DNA from: Cryptomeria japonica
Taxonomy: Eukaryota > Streptophyta > Pinopsida > Cupressales > Cupressaceae
Reading direction: 5' to 3'
NCBI RefSeq assembly: GCF_030272615.1
Contig: NC_081409.1
Location: forward strand, 647,626,468-647,690,467
Length of the DNA: 64,000 bases
Positions 43,697 to 55,489 of the stretch are shown here, one piece after another. Positions within the stretch are counted from its first letter, which is position 1. Every line of letters starts with the position of its first letter. The notes beneath the pieces are model-generated. The model saw only the letters and a list, made by a program, of their open reading frames with translations. It did no database searches and was not told the origin of the DNA. The translations under genes were made by a program, and so were the position numbers.

Positions 43697-46072
43697 TGTT
43701 GGAAATATAAGTTTGTATGGTTGTCATTGATGTCAAACTTGGTTGTCCAGATGGATCTTGGTTCGGATATGTTCTTGTTTTGTCTTGTATTTGTTGTTGT
43801 AGTTGAGTTTGATATTTTGGTATTGGTTGTGGCAATATGTGGGAAAGTGTTTTAATGTATGCCAAAAACAATATTTAACGTCTCACATCAACTGGTTTTC
43901 TGGTTCATGGATTGTAGAAGTTAGTTGTTACTGTTCCTTGACAATAAGGATGTTTGTTAGACTGGTCTGGAAAGTCTTTGGTTGCCTCTGGATATGTTGA
44001 AGGTTATGTTGCGATTTAGTGGACATGATTGTCTTTGGTGGTGTTTTTGTTCTGCAAGTGAGTTATATTGATTTGTGCTTGTTATATTCACTTGTGTTAT
44101 AGTTCGATGTGTCCGATTAGATTATATTTTTGGATCATTCTCTCTGGTTTGGACATGCATTGGAGAATGAGTTAGAATATTGTTATAGGTCACACCATGG
44201 TGTGTGGAGACACGCGGTATAATTTGTATTGGAAGATGTCTTTTGGTCAACTATTTGACAAGTGTTATTGCCTATCTACACATTACATTTGGTGGTGAAT
44301 TTGGAGGATGTATTAGCATGTGCAGATTGTTGGATTCGTCTTGGAAGGATATGCCATGATGTATTTGGGTCCCCTCTTTCTCTTGGAGTAAACCGTCCTG
44401 ACTATTTTTTGTTCGGGTCACTTATAAGGTGCAATAATATTTATTTTGATTGTGGCCAACCTTGAAATAGGTTTTCAATGATCTATATTATCTTTAAGGA
44501 GTGCGGTTGGATGAGTTGTGTATATATTGTGTGTGAATTTATGAGAAGCAAATTTGAATGATGTGCAAGAAGATTTGAGATTGCAAATGCGTAAAAATTA
44601 GGTTGTGACTGGCTTTGGAGGTGATATATTCTATGACAGTGTGTACAGACAATGATAGTTGTCAGAGATGTTTGCCATGATATTGGTCACTTGATACAGA
44701 TGTTCAAGGATAATTTCATGATCAGGAGATCCCTCTCATTTCAATTCTACTAGCTGCTTTGTTGTTGATTGAGAGTGGGTCCTCTGGTAGCACCTTGTAT
44801 CTTGCCCTAAAGCGGCATGCCTCAGTTGTGCAAGTCCTTGTATCTTTTCCTAAGGTGGTGTGCCTTAGTCTTGTAGGTCCATCAGGTGCATGTTGCTCCT
44901 TGGTAGTAAACCTAAAACATTGTAATCATTTTATTCATATTATGAGTTTGATTCTCACAATAGTTTTTCCCTGTTTGGGTTTTCCACGTAAATCTAGTAC
45001 TCGTGTTTTGATTAAGTAAAAGAAGGTATTTGAAAGGTACCTGAACCTTTTACAAGCCAGGAAAACAAAATTGCTAAAAAAAGTGCTTGATCACTTCAAA
45101 AAGACAAAATGAACCCACTGGAAGGGAACAACTTAACACATCATTACATTAAAAACTCGGAACAGACAGCAAAAGGAAAGCACAAAGACAGCAAAGAGAC
45201 AAAACCAAGGACAACAACTAAAACTAAATACTATTCAGAATTTCCTCAGTGTGAACAACCATTTGTTTCATGTTGTTCGTTGAGGTCTTCATATCCTCCA
45301 GCTCACGACCTTCGATGTCGTCCTTATTCTTTGTGTTAGCTCTGGTCCTCCTTTCATGACCCTTCTTGTTCACCTACTCTTTATCACCATCCTTCTCTGC
45401 ATTATTCTCGAACCTGTTGATAAAGATGTTCATGTTGTCCATCGAAGATTTGAGGATTTGGAAATTTTGATCAGCAATCTGCTTGACGTTGTGCTCCAGC
45501 CTATCAATTCTGCTGCCGAAATTTTTCATTTTGTTTTCCATTTCCTTTCTATCTCCCATCTCATTGACCTTTTTTTCCATTGCTAAGATTTTTCCAACCA
45601 TACATTCAATAGCTTCCGCATTATGCAAAACAACCACTAACTCTTTAACATGCTCCGCCAAGGGCTTGTCACCAACTGTAATTCTTGCCATGGCCTGTGT
45701 ATCAGTTTTCAAACTATTAATATCCTTCACCATAGTAGAAATGGTCTCACAGAAGGCCTTAATAGTATCTTTGTCACCACTGTCACTTTGACCCCCTTTT
45801 TCCTCCTTATGCAAACTAGTGGTATTCATGGTCTCTAAATTGTCCTTAACCGGGTTACCCTCCCCTTCTTTGCCCTAACTATCGATCCTCTTATTTTCTT
45901 CATCCTCCTCCTCAGATTCAACCAGAACATAATGGAAATCAGAATTGCTATCTAGTACACGTGTTGATTGTTGATGTGTTTCAAGTATTTTTGTAGAATG
46001 GTTAAATTTTGTTTATAATCTATTTTGGATTCGGACTGATTCAACCCTCTTAGTCTTGGGTTGGGTTAAACA
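43697..46072 (+). mobile_element. Solo copia LTR with a nested retroposon
   Basis: The LTR starts TGTTGGAAATATAAG and ends GGGTTAAACA, flanked by perfect 5-bp duplications TAAAC (43692-43696 and 46073-46077). It contains the family word TTGTCATTGATGTCAA at 43721 and the TTTTTCCC...GGTTTTCCACG motif near its 3' part. Excluding the insertion at 45014-45949 and one 20-bp duplication, the LTR is about 1.42 kb. No internal domain remains. Confidence 0.87.
45014..45949 (-). mobile_element. Retroposon inserted in the solo LTR, with coiled-coil ORF
   Basis: A 936-bp insertion flanked by ~20-bp direct repeats built on ATCTAGTAC(T/A)CGTGTT (44992-45013 and 45950-45969), the size expected for LINE-type insertion. 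The minus-strand frame DFHYVLVESEEEDEENKR, stop, then 151 codons from 45829 (IKAFCETISTMVKDINSLKT; AIECMVGKILAMEKKVNEMG; IDRLEHNVKQIADQNFQILK) is strongly helical. The 3' part after the stop is T-rich and ends CTTTTACTTAATCAAAA. It may be a 5'-truncated LINE with 3' sequence or a processed host gene; I cannot name it. Confidence 0.65.
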
Positions 46073-46105
46073 TAAACAAGAGTAGCAAGAAATATATGAT
46101 ATATG

Positions 46106-46365
46106 TTGAACACACTTAGAGACACAAAAAGGGGGAGGGGTGAATCAGCCTTGACGAAAATTCTTTAACTTTTGATTAGTTATTCATTCAACATCGATGA
46201 TTCAAATAGCAAGGAAATAGATAATTATAACGCCAGATTTACATGGAAAACTTCACATGGGAAAAACCACAGTGAGAAAAGCTCATTGGATCTACTACCC
46301 AAATACAACCTCAAAAGTGAAAACAACAATACATTATACTTTATAGGGTACAACCCAAAGGAAAC
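46106..46365 (-). mobile_element. Copia LTR end, minus strand
   Basis: Read on the minus strand it shows the TTTTTCCCATGTGAAGTTTT and GGCTGATTCACCCCTCCCCC stretches, ending GTGTTCAACA, as at the ends of the copia LTRs at 50679 and 63099. The other boundary is unclear. A few bases separate it from the solo LTR on its left. Confidence 0.55.
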
Positions 46366-46513
46366 TGTAACTCCCTTAGCACAAGAAGTCTTTACAAATA
46401 TTGATACTTTGAACTGTAATAAAAATGCATGTCACCTTCTGTAACTCCCTTAGCCCAACAAGTCTTTACAAATATTGATAATTTGAACTGTAATAAAAAT
46501 GCATGTCACCTTC
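46366..46513 (+). repeat. 74-bp tandem duplication
   Basis: Two adjacent copies, each starting TGTAACTCCCTTAGC and ending TGCATGTCACCTTC (46366-46439 and 46440-46513), with a few mismatches. Confidence 0.92.
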
Positions 46514-47410
46514 AGATGGTACAGTTCTATTCTTTCACACACTATTGCATTGTCATAAATTTTCAAGTGACTTGATCTTCTATATTATCCTCCATGACTT
46601 CTTAATTCATTAACCTGGTCAGCCCCCAGATAGTTCATATTTGAAAGCATGAAATACATTGATCGTCAACCTCAAATACTTATATCATGAAAAATGAAAA
46701 ATTGTAGATCAACATAAGGTTTAATTAGACCTAAAAACTCTCCACCACATCCTCCAAACCAATTGCAAATGTTTAGGATCAAACTGCCAGTCTGAGTTCA
46801 AGCCTTGTCTATCTAACAACATCAAATCACCAAAGATTGTCAACATTTATCCCTTGTGCTACCAAAGAGAGACAAAGATCATCATGTGGATCAAAATATT
46901 AACATTGTAGCTCTTGCAAAGTATCCCTACAATCATCTTCTATAGTATCTGGCAGTGATGTGCTTGCACAAGTGGATAAACAATTTGTACTGATGAAAAC
47001 AGAGTATGCCAAATTAACTGTATCGTACTAGTTCTTTGGATCTTATAGTGTGGTACACCAAATCATCTGAGACTTGCATAAATCATAGTTGAGACTTTAT
47101 AGAATAGGTCCTCAAACTTGCATAGCCATATCTACCGGTTTGGAGTAATATAGAGCATTCTAGTTTATCCTCTAAGACCTTTACTCAACATAGGTATAGT
47201 CTGTTAAATAGTCAACAAAAATTCTATGTGTGGAGCAAGTTGCCACCAGTAACATTAGATATAAAATGTTTTCAGAGGAGATTTTATGCTTGTAAATAGT
47301 TCGGTTGCTCAGATTTCCAGAAAAGGTACATTGATTCTTCAGTGGAAAGACAACGACCTAAAATGTCTTATTCGTATAAGGCTTGAAACATAATCTTCTA
47401 AGCATTAGTC
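46514..47410. other. No recognised feature
   Basis: Stop-rich sequence between an LTR fragment and an integrase fragment. It is probably decayed copia gag/pol; I see no clear motif. Confidence 0.45.
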
Positions 47411-47419
47411 AGTTTTTTG

Positions 47420-48046
47420 AGAAAGAATACAAACTCTTTTAATGAGAAAGGACGTGAAATTAGGAATAAGGATATCAAAGAACTGAATTGGATTGTTTAG
47501 GAGATAGCTAGAACTATGTTAAAGTAGGCACACTTGCCAGATGTATATTAGAGATAAGCATGTTAAATAATAGTGTACATCCTGAATAGAACTCAAATTA
47601 AACCAAATACAACAAAGACCCCATATGAATTGTGGAATGGAAGACTGACATCAGTAAGGCATTTTAGAATCTTTGGAAGAAAATTCTATATCAGAAGGGG
47701 ATGAAGACAATTTGAGTAAGTTTGAGTCTAGATGTAGTGAAGGTATTTTTATTGCATATTTAATAGCTAGTAAAACATATAGATTTTAAACGAAAGACTG
47801 AAGAGAATCATGGAACGTGCAAATGTAAGTATTGATGAGTCAGTACTACCAAGTGGAGCTTTGGAAGAATATGACAAGGTCGGTTCAGATAATAGAAGTA
47901 ATGAAAAATATGGAAATAAATTAGAGTTAACAAATGAAAAGACTCCAACAAGGTATGTGCAAAATAATCATTCAGAGGACCAAATTGTTGAATACTACCA
48001 GATTTTAATAAGGGGGGTGAATAACCAAACACTAAATCGGAATTAG
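47420..48046 (+). pseudogene. Copia integrase fragment, degenerate
   Basis: It reads ELNWIV and IARTML (the region around the catalytic Glu), then ILNRTQIKPNTTKTPYELWN and VRHFRIFGRKFYIRRG, the conserved C-terminal integrase stretch of copia, followed by an open 78-codon piece (VSIDESVLPSGALEEYDKVG) corresponding to the integrase-RT spacer. There are many stops. Confidence 0.75.
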
Positions 48047-48350
48047 CTTTTTACTCAACATTCATTCCATCTAACATATGCATGAAACTACATAGCTCAA
48101 AATACACAAGAACACCAAGATTTTTATGTGGAAAAGTCAATCTGGAAAAAACCATGATGAGAACTTTCTTACTATATGATAATTCGATTACAATATTTAG
48201 GCTAAAGGTCAAGGACCTCATTACCCTTGAGATGACTTGGAAAGATAAGGTGCACAACATTAGGGAAGGATAGAATAAGGAATTGCAATCACCAAAGATC
48301 ACATCTTCAGGGCAAGATACAATACTTTTGATAAAATAACATCGATAAGA
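47985..48350 (-). mobile_element. Copia LTR fragment, minus strand
   Basis: The minus strand shows TTTTTTCCAGATTGACTTTT and CACATAAAAATCTTGGTGTT, then TTATTCACCCCCCTTATT and an end in ...ATTCAACA. This is the same terminal pattern as other copia LTRs here. The outer limit is not resolved. Confidence 0.5.
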
Positions 48351-49455
48351 TTGAACTACAAAGAATTATATCCATTGAAATGTTCACCACATTTCATTGT
48401 GGTGCAAGGGAACCCAAGGAGATCATGCCTTCATGAGGCAAATTTGAATTTTAACTTTTGTTTCATGTTAATGTCCTCAAATAAGGTCATATGCACCATT
48501 TGTGTGGGTTTGAGTTTAATTGTAGGGTCATGTTGTTCAATAGGCCTATATGGGCAAATGTTGGCACAATGTTGTCAAATGTGTCAATGATGAATTCATG
48601 GGATGTAATCTTGCTGCAAGGTCTATTTGACTTCTTTTAGGCATGTTTAGGTGATTTGAAGTCATTTTGGATATTTTCACAAAGGTCTGCAAGAAACAAG
48701 AAACGTTGCTAAGATTGTCATAATACAAGTTGCCAAATAAAGTCGTCAAAAAACAAATTTATGAAATTGGTGAACCAATGGTCATAAAGATTTGAAAATT
48801 AGTTTTGTTAGTTGTGATGGTTGTTTGAGTCTATATATATTCTTGTAGAACCTCAGTGAGGAAGTTGTTGGATTTTTTGTAAGGGAAGTTTGTGTGAAAA
48901 GAAACCAATAAGAAATCTGTATTTATTGTTCTGAAACTCTGTCTTTTTACTGATTTTTCTCTGTGTTTCAGACTTGTACGGTTTGTACGAGCATTTGATG
49001 ATATGAAATAAATTCAAAGTGTTAATACTTGGAGTTAAAATTAAATTTCTATTGCACTTGCTTTGAAGAATTTTTATTGAGTTTTGAGATTTTTACAAGC
49101 ATCCGTTTGTAATTTGCCTGTACATGCCCAGTGACAGATCTAGAAAGGAAGAAAATGAGTTTTTGAGCTATTACTTATTGTATAGCACTTTAACTCAGTG
49201 GAATGGCATATATTAGTGTAAATTTTATGTTTGAATGTTTTGCAGGGACAATAACTCAGTTGGTGACTCTGTGATGATGCCCTAAGGGGATTGTGACACA
49301 TTTTCAAGTGAAAAGAGAGGTTGAGGGTAAGGTATGGAGAAACCTTAATGTGGAGGCCATGTAACGGTCTAGGAAGCTTGCGCAAACCTAATCTAAGATG
49401 TTTGAGGCATTGGTGAGGTTTGGAAAGGTGTGGAAGTAGTACTCCTAATAAACCT
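48351..49455. other. Probable decayed LTR sequence and target DNA
   Basis: No gene. A TATA-like CTATATATATTC (48831) and T-rich downstream sequence (48890-49120) look like an LTR promoter and U5, but no ends were found. Confidence 0.4.
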
Positions 49456-50679
49456 TGTTGGCAATATGTTGAATTTGGTTAAGTGTTGTCAATGATGTCA
49501 ACACTGTATCTCGGTTGGAGGCTATCTCGGTTGCACATATCCTGGTTAGTCTTGGTGATCATCTTGGTTTTGGTTATGATTTTGATCCGGTATGATCAGA
49601 TCTCTGGAATCAGTTTTGGATGCTTACTCTGGATGGTTATTTCTTTGCCATTTTCTGTTAGTTCATGTTTTGGTGCTCTGGGAACTATCGGTTATGTTCT
49701 TGGTTGGTATTTCTCGGTACTGGTTACCTTTACTAGTAAGCAATATTTGGTGATTTGGTCAGACGATTTTGGTTTGGCTCATGGATTCGATTTCTATCAT
49801 GCTGAAGGTGCTTCTTGATCATATTCCAAGTGTTTGGTGACTTTGCATTGGATGGCGTGTTGTTATGGTGGTCTTATTTGGATCCTATTAGACTTTCTGT
49901 GTTAATTCACTAAGGGTTTCTACCGGTTGGTGAAGCGTGTTGGATTTTGGTCTTAGCGGAATTTCTAGCGGATGGAATTGTTTGGTTACTTGATTTAGGT
50001 CCATGCTATGTAATGTAAATTATAATATTGGTTTGGTGATACCGTGTGATGTATTTTTTGTTATTATGGGTTTATGGGTTTAGGATTTAGCCGACCTTGT
50101 TAATAAGTTTGATGATCTGTATTAATATTAAGGTGACTTATTCACGTAATTTGGACAAGATCGATGGGATCGATGACTATGTTTGTGTTATTAGAGGAAG
50201 GTTTATGTGCGAACAAGTGATATATCATTCGACAAAGGTTTTTTGTTTTGTAGGACAGACATCTATGCTTAACCGGAAGTGTGTCAAGCATTAGGAGATG
50301 TTACTTTCATAGTTCATTCTTTCTGGATTGTATTCTGATGTTTATGTAAGTTAGTTAGACTTCTTTTTGTGATGAGCAGTGAGCTCTAGGCGGTTGGCTT
50401 GATTGCAAGTGCAATCCCCATTGTAATTTCACATACTGTTGTAGAAGAATTATCTAATTGTGGGTAGGGTTTCCCACCATGGTTTTTCCCTTTACCGGTT
50501 TTCCCACGTCAAAATATTGGTGTTGTGTGCACTGTGCTTTCATGTTCTATCCTTCATTGTGTTGGTTTCTTTGTGCTCCGGTTTATTGATTTTGATGCAT
50601 GAGTTTTGATTTTTGATGGTAAAATTTTTCGCCCCCCCCCCCCGTCTCAATTTACGCCCGGTATCAGATATATCTAACA
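49456..50679 (+). repeat. 5' LTR of the copia element
   Basis: It begins TGTTGGCAATATGTTG, holds TTGTCAATGATGTCAA at 49486, a TTTTTCCC/GTTTTCCCACG motif near 50490, and a poly-C run at about 50632-50643 before its end. Confidence 0.93.
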
Positions 50680-50681
50680 AT

Positions 50682-50693
50682 TGGTATCAGAGC
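50682..50693 (+). other. Primer binding site of the copia element
   Basis: TGGTATCAGAGC, a perfect initiator Met-tRNA site, lies two bases after the 5' LTR end. Confidence 0.93.
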
Positions 50694-50734
50694 AAGGTCC
50701 TCTTTGCAGAAGTTTAACCGCTTGAGGAGATCCG

Positions 50735-51613
50735 ATGGCAAATACATCTAGTTCTACATTCAATCCCTATCAGAAGCAGAGTCCCAGATTTGATGGTACA
50801 AATTACAAAATATGGAAGGAGCGGATGAAGATTCATCTTAGATGTCTTGGAGTTGAAGTTTGGGAGATAGTGGAGAAAGGGTATATACCTCATGATCCTA
50901 ATTCTGGAACACCGACACTTCCTGATAAACAAAAGAAGGCTGAAAATGATGTTAGAGCAAAAGAAACATTGTTAAGCGCCCTATTTGATAAAAAGCTATT
51001 GAATTTCATAGAGTTGTTGAATGCAAAGCTGATCTGGACAAAGCTTGAAACTCTTTATGAAGGTGACCAGGCTGTGAAAATTGCAAAACTTGAAGGTTTC
51101 TGGGTAAGGTATGAAACTTTGAAGATGGAAGAAGATGACAAGATAAGTTCTTCCATGGATAGAGTAAATGAGATTGTTATGGGAATCAAATGTTGTGGCG
51201 GACCAGTTAGTGAGGATGAGATTGTATCAAAGGTTCTAAGAGTTCTACCTCTAGCTTATAAGATGAAGGCTACTACAATCAATGAACTCCAGACAATGTC
51301 AAGTGCCCCTGTTACCAGAGATACATTGCTTGGGAAATTGACTACTTTTGAGCTTGAAGAACTTGGAGATCGGAGTGCTATTAAAACTGAAACTGCATTT
51401 AAAGCATCTGCCTCCGGTAAGAAAAAGATAGATTGGAAGGAAATGTATGCTAAAGATATGGAAGACATTGAAAGAGAAGAAAGAGAACTTGAAGAGCTCG
51501 AAGCGTTGATTGCTAGAAGAATTCCTAAAGGACCAGCTGGAAGTAAGTATGAAGGAAAAGTCTCTTTTAAATGTTTTTCATGCAATAAGATTGGTCATTT
51601 TGCTTCTAGATGA
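50735..51613 (+). pseudogene. Copia gag, stopped inside the zinc knuckle
   Basis: An open frame of 292 codons starts MANTSSSTFNPYQKQSPRFD, the first ATG after the primer site. It has the copia gag core (GTNYKIWKERMKIHLRCLGV; KLETLYEGDQAVKIAKLEGF; LLGKLTTFELEELGD) and an acidic/basic helix, then the CCHC knuckle CFSCNKIGHFASR. The TGA stop (51611-51613) sits exactly where the last knuckle Cys (TGT) is expected, a one-base change. Sequence after it continues in frame (PERAVRNHERFVNSYKPNPK). Confidence 0.93.
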
Positions 51614-52100
51614 CCTGAAAGAGCTGTTAGGAATCATGAAAGATTTGTAAATAGTTATAAGCCTAATCCAAAATATTAGAGCAGAACTAGATTCAGAATG
51701 AATAAAGATAAATCATGCTATTATGCTGGTGATGATGAACCGGTGAGTGGATCCGGTAATGGAGCTTCCTCCGGTAAAGATTGCGTTTTTATTGCTATCA
51801 AGGATGATTCTCCAGAACCTATCATGGAAGCAACTCATTTGGAATAGAAGGCTTTCGCTGCTAAAATTGAAGAAAAGGATGAATGGGTTATAGATAGTGG
51901 ATGCTCATATCACATGATTGGTAACAAGAGAAAATTTCTATCATTACAAGAATTTGATGGCGGATTAGTCAGATTTGGAAACAACAAAGCATGTAGGATG
52001 AAAGGAAAGAGAACAATATCATTGGATGGTAAGACTAATACTGATAATGTTTATTATGTTGAAGGCTTAAAGCATAATCTTATAAGTGTAGGTTAGATGG
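51614..52100 (+). pseudogene. Copia protease region
   Basis: DEWVIDSGCSYHMIGNKRKF carries the retropepsin D-S-G active site. DNVYYVEGLKHNLISVG is the usual downstream copia motif, followed by a stop (52096). A stop at 51846 lies upstream. Confidence 0.88.
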
Positions 52101-53180
52101 TGGATAGAGGATTTCATTTACAATTCAGAGATGGAAAATGTAAGATCATCAATAGATCTGGATTGGAAATTGCTTCCAGAACTTAGACCAATGGAAACAT
52201 CTTTCATTTGAACTCTGGTGAGAAAGCTTGCTTGATTGCTCAGATTGATGAAAGTTGGTTATGGAATAAGAGGAAGTGTCATGTAAATTTTGATTGCATA
52301 GTGAAGATCAGTTCAACATAGGCTGTCAGAGATTTGCCCAAGATTGTCAAACTTCATAATCCGGGATGTAGAGAATGTCAAAAGGCTAAGCAAGTCAGAA
52401 CTTCTTTTCGAAGCAAACATGATAAATCTAATGAAATTCTTGATCTTATTCATACTGATCTGTGTGGACCAGTAAGGACCAAATTTTTTCAAGGTGATAG
52501 ATACTTTATGTTACTTATTGATGATTATTCTAGAATGATGTGGGTAGCATTTTTGAAAAAAAAAATCTGAAGCTTTTGAGAAATTCAAAATCTTTAAGGC
52601 AATGGTTGAGACTGTGACATGACTGAAGATAAAGCATTTAAGATCAGATCAAGGCGGCGAGTTTACATCCGGTGAATTCAACAACTTTTGTGAGAGGAAT
52701 GGAATCAAAAGACAACTTTCTACACCTAGGACTCCACAGTAGAATGGATTGGTGGAAAGGAAAGACAAAACCATATTAGATCTGGAAAGGACTATGATGA
52801 CAGAAGCTAGATTGCCTGATATTTATTGGAGGGAAGTTGTCAATATGGTTGTATACACTTTCAACAGAGTACACTTAAAAGGTGATACCAGTAAGACTCT
52901 TTATGAATTATGGTTTGGTCATAGACCTGCTGTCAAATATTTAAGAATTTTTGGAAGTAAATGTTACATTAGAAGAGATGATGCATTGAGAAAGTTTGAT
53001 ACTAGAAATGATGAAGGAATATTTTTTGGGTTATTCTACTAAGAGCAAAATGTATAGATGTTATAACATAAGATTGAATAGAATAACAGAGAGCATAAAT
53101 GTCAAGGTGGATGAACAAGGCAGTAATCAGATCAGATCATATGATTGTGGATCAGAAGATGAATTTATTAGACCTGAACC
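52100..53180 (+). pseudogene. Copia integrase
   Basis: A zinc-finger remnant (PGCRECQKAKQ), then the catalytic triad in context: LIHTDLCGPVRTKFF (Asp), HLRSDQGGEFTSGEF (Asp) and NGLVERKDKTILDL (Glu). The C-terminal KTLYELWFGHRPAVKYLRIF and GSKCYIRRDDALRKFD follow. All three acidic residues are kept. Stops at 52097, 52320, 52619 and 52741 and frameshifts near 52560 and 53035 inactivate it. Confidence 0.92.
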
Positions 53181-53755
53181 AATAATGCAAGAAGCTGCTC
53201 AGAACAGTGAATTAGTCACTCCAAGAACATTAGAAAACTCAACTGTGATAGAGGAACAACAGAGAGAGTCAGTAAATCAAGAAAATTCAAAGACTCCTAG
53301 GTATATGAAGCTAAATGATTATGAAGATCAGATCATTGGAGATAAAAGCAAAGGTGTGATGACTAGGAGAAGGCTAGCTAGTGAAGAGGTATGTTTGATT
53401 TGTCAAATTGAACCGGAATCATTTATTGAAGCAAGTAAAGATGAAAATTGGATAAAAGCAATGGAAGAAAAATTAGATCAGATAGAAAAGAATAAGACAT
53501 GGGAGCTAGTTCCTAGACCTAAAGACAAGAATATTATTGGAACTAAATGGGTTTTCAAGAATAAATTGAATGAGGAAGGTTGAATTGTGAGGAAAAGGGC
53601 TAGATTGGTTTGCAAATATTATTCACAGGAAGGAGGAGTTGATTATGGAGAGATTATGCCCCGGTTGCTAGAATTGAAGCGGTAAGAATTTTTCTTGCTT
53701 ATGTTGTACACAAGAACTATAAAGTATATCAGACGGATATCAAATGTGCATTTCT
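53181..53755 (+). pseudogene. Copia RT N-terminal part; core deleted
   Basis: SFIEASKDENWIKAMEEKLD, IEKNKTWELVPRPKDKNIIG and TKWVFKNKLNEEG, then a TGA (53581), RARLVCKYYSQEGGVDY and VYQTDIKCAFLNG with the first catalytic Asp. The sequence then jumps to RNase H. The YVDD box and the rest of RT and connection are missing, a deletion of roughly 1 kb judged from intact copia elements. Confidence 0.9.
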
Positions 53756-54074
53756 AAATGGATGAAACAGATGTTAAAAGATATAAGGGTAAGTTATGAT
53801 GAGCCTATTGTTATTCACTGTGATAATACTATTGCTATTGATATGTCAAAGAATCTAGTATTTCATTCCAAATCAAAACACATTTCTATAAGTTACAATT
53901 TCTTGAAGGAAAAGGTTGAAGAGAAGGAAATCAGATTGGTTTATGTGCCTACTTAGGAGAAAATTGCAGATATTCTAACTAAACCATTGCCTAAAGATAC
54001 TTTTGAATATCTCAGAGATCAGGAATGCATCAATCAGGTAAGCTTATCAGATATTTTCTTTGATCTGGGTTGAT
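53756..54074 (+). pseudogene. Copia RNase H end
   Basis: DEPIVIHCDNTIAIDMSKNL, VFHSKSKHISISYNFLKEKV and IADILTKPLPKDTFEYLRD form the C-terminal half of RNase H, fused directly to the RT fragment. A stop lies at 53954. Two TTGTCATTGATGTCAA-like/purine-tract units follow before the LTR. Confidence 0.92.
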
Positions 54075-54267
54075 GAGATGATGCTACTACTCAGGGGGAG
54101 TAGTCAACTATTTGGTTCAATATTTTTGGTTTGGTATCCGCCCTTTGTCATTGATGTCAAAGGGGAGAGGAGGTATTGATGTGAAACTCAGTCATATCTT
54201 TGAGGGAGATTGTTGGCATTCCTTGGCACTTTGATGTTTTTCACATTCAATGTTGCCATCAATGCTA

Positions 54268-54277
54268 AATGGGGAGA
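54268..54277 (+). other. Polypurine tract of the copia element
   Basis: AATGGGGAGAT directly before the 3' LTR TGTTGGCAATATG. Similar purine tracts lie at 54092 and 54164. Confidence 0.8.
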
Positions 54278-55489
54278 TTGTTGGCAATATGATGGATTTG
54301 GTTAAGTGTTGCCATTGATGTGAAAACTGTATCCCAGTTGGAGGCTATCCCGGTTCAACCTATCCCGATTAGTCTTGGCGATCATCTTGGTTTTGGTTAT
54401 GATTCTGATCTGGTGTGATCAGATCTCTGAAATCGATTTTGGATGCTTACTTTGGATGGTTATTTGTTTGTCATATTCTGTTGGTTCATGTTTTGGTGCT
54501 CTGGTAACTATCGATTATGTTCCCCGTTGGTATTTCCCGATATCAGTTAGCTTTACCGGTAAGCAATATTTGGTGATTTGGTCAGACGATTTTGGTCCGG
54601 CTTATGAAATCTATTTCTATCATGTTGAAGGTGCTTCTTGATCATATTCTAAGTGTTTGGTAACTTTGTATTTGATGGCGAGTTGTTATGGTGGTCCTAT
54701 TTGGATCCGGTTAGAATTTCTGTGTTACTTCACTAAGGGTTTCTACCGGTTGGTGAAGCGTGTTGGATTTTGGTCTTAGCTGAATTTTCGATGGATGGAA
54801 TTGTTTGGTTACTTGATTTAGGTCCATGCTATGTAATGTAAATCATAATATTGGTCGGGCGATACTGTGTGATGTAATTTTTGTTATTATGGGTTTATGG
54901 GTTTAGGGTTTAGCCGACCTTGTCAATAAGGTTGATGATCTGTATTAATAGGTGACTTATTCATGTAATCTGGACAAGATCGATGGGATCGATGGTTATA
55001 TTTGCATTATCAGAGGAAGGTTTATGTGCGAACAAGTGATATATCTTTCAGCGAAGGTTTTTCTTTTGTAGGGTAGACATCTGTGCTTAACCGGAAGTGT
55101 ATCAAGCATTAGGAGATGTTACTTTCACAGTTCATTCTTTCTAGATTGTAGTCCAATGTTTATGTAAGTCACTGAGACATTTTTTATGATGAGCAGTGAG
55201 CTTTAGGTGGTTGGCCTGATTGTAAGTGCAATCCCCATTGTAATTTCACATACTTCTATAGGAACATTATCTGATTGTGGGTAGGGTTTCCCACCGTGGT
55301 TTTTCCCTTTACTGGGTTTTCCACGTCAAAATATTGGTGTTGTGTGCACTTTGCTTTCATGTTCTATCCTTCATTGTGTTGGTTTCTTTGTGCTTTGGTG
55401 TATTAGTTTTGATTTCTGATGGTAAACTGATTCACAACCCTCCCCCGCCCCCCTCCTTAGTTTACTCCTAGTATCAGATCTGTCTAACA
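54278..55489 (+). repeat. 3' LTR of the copia element
   Basis: It is the partner of 49456-50679, ending ...GATCTGTCTAACA. Its C-rich run near 55440-55455 is broken by other bases, unlike the 5' copy. Confidence 0.93.

Larger units (their letters stand above)
49456..55489 (+). mobile_element. Two-LTR copia element with internal pol deletion
   Basis: 5' LTR 49456-50679 (1224 bp) and 3' LTR 54278-55489 (1212 bp), both TGTTGGCAATATG to TCTAACA, homologous throughout with scattered differences. A Met-tRNA primer site follows the first and a purine tract precedes the second. The interior has gag, protease, integrase, the start of RT and the end of RNase H; the RT core is deleted. Stops and frameshifts make it non-autonomous. 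The flanks AACCT and ATTCC do not match well, so the TSD has decayed or the ends recombined. Confidence 0.93.

Noticed and set aside
50682-50693. Met-tRNA-like sequences as tRNA genes
   Set aside because: These 12-18 bp matches are primer binding sites next to LTR ends; no cloverleaf is present.
53744-53956. A start codon and separate small gene at 53744
   Set aside because: It is the deletion junction of copia RT and RNase H; the downstream residues are standard RNase H sequence.
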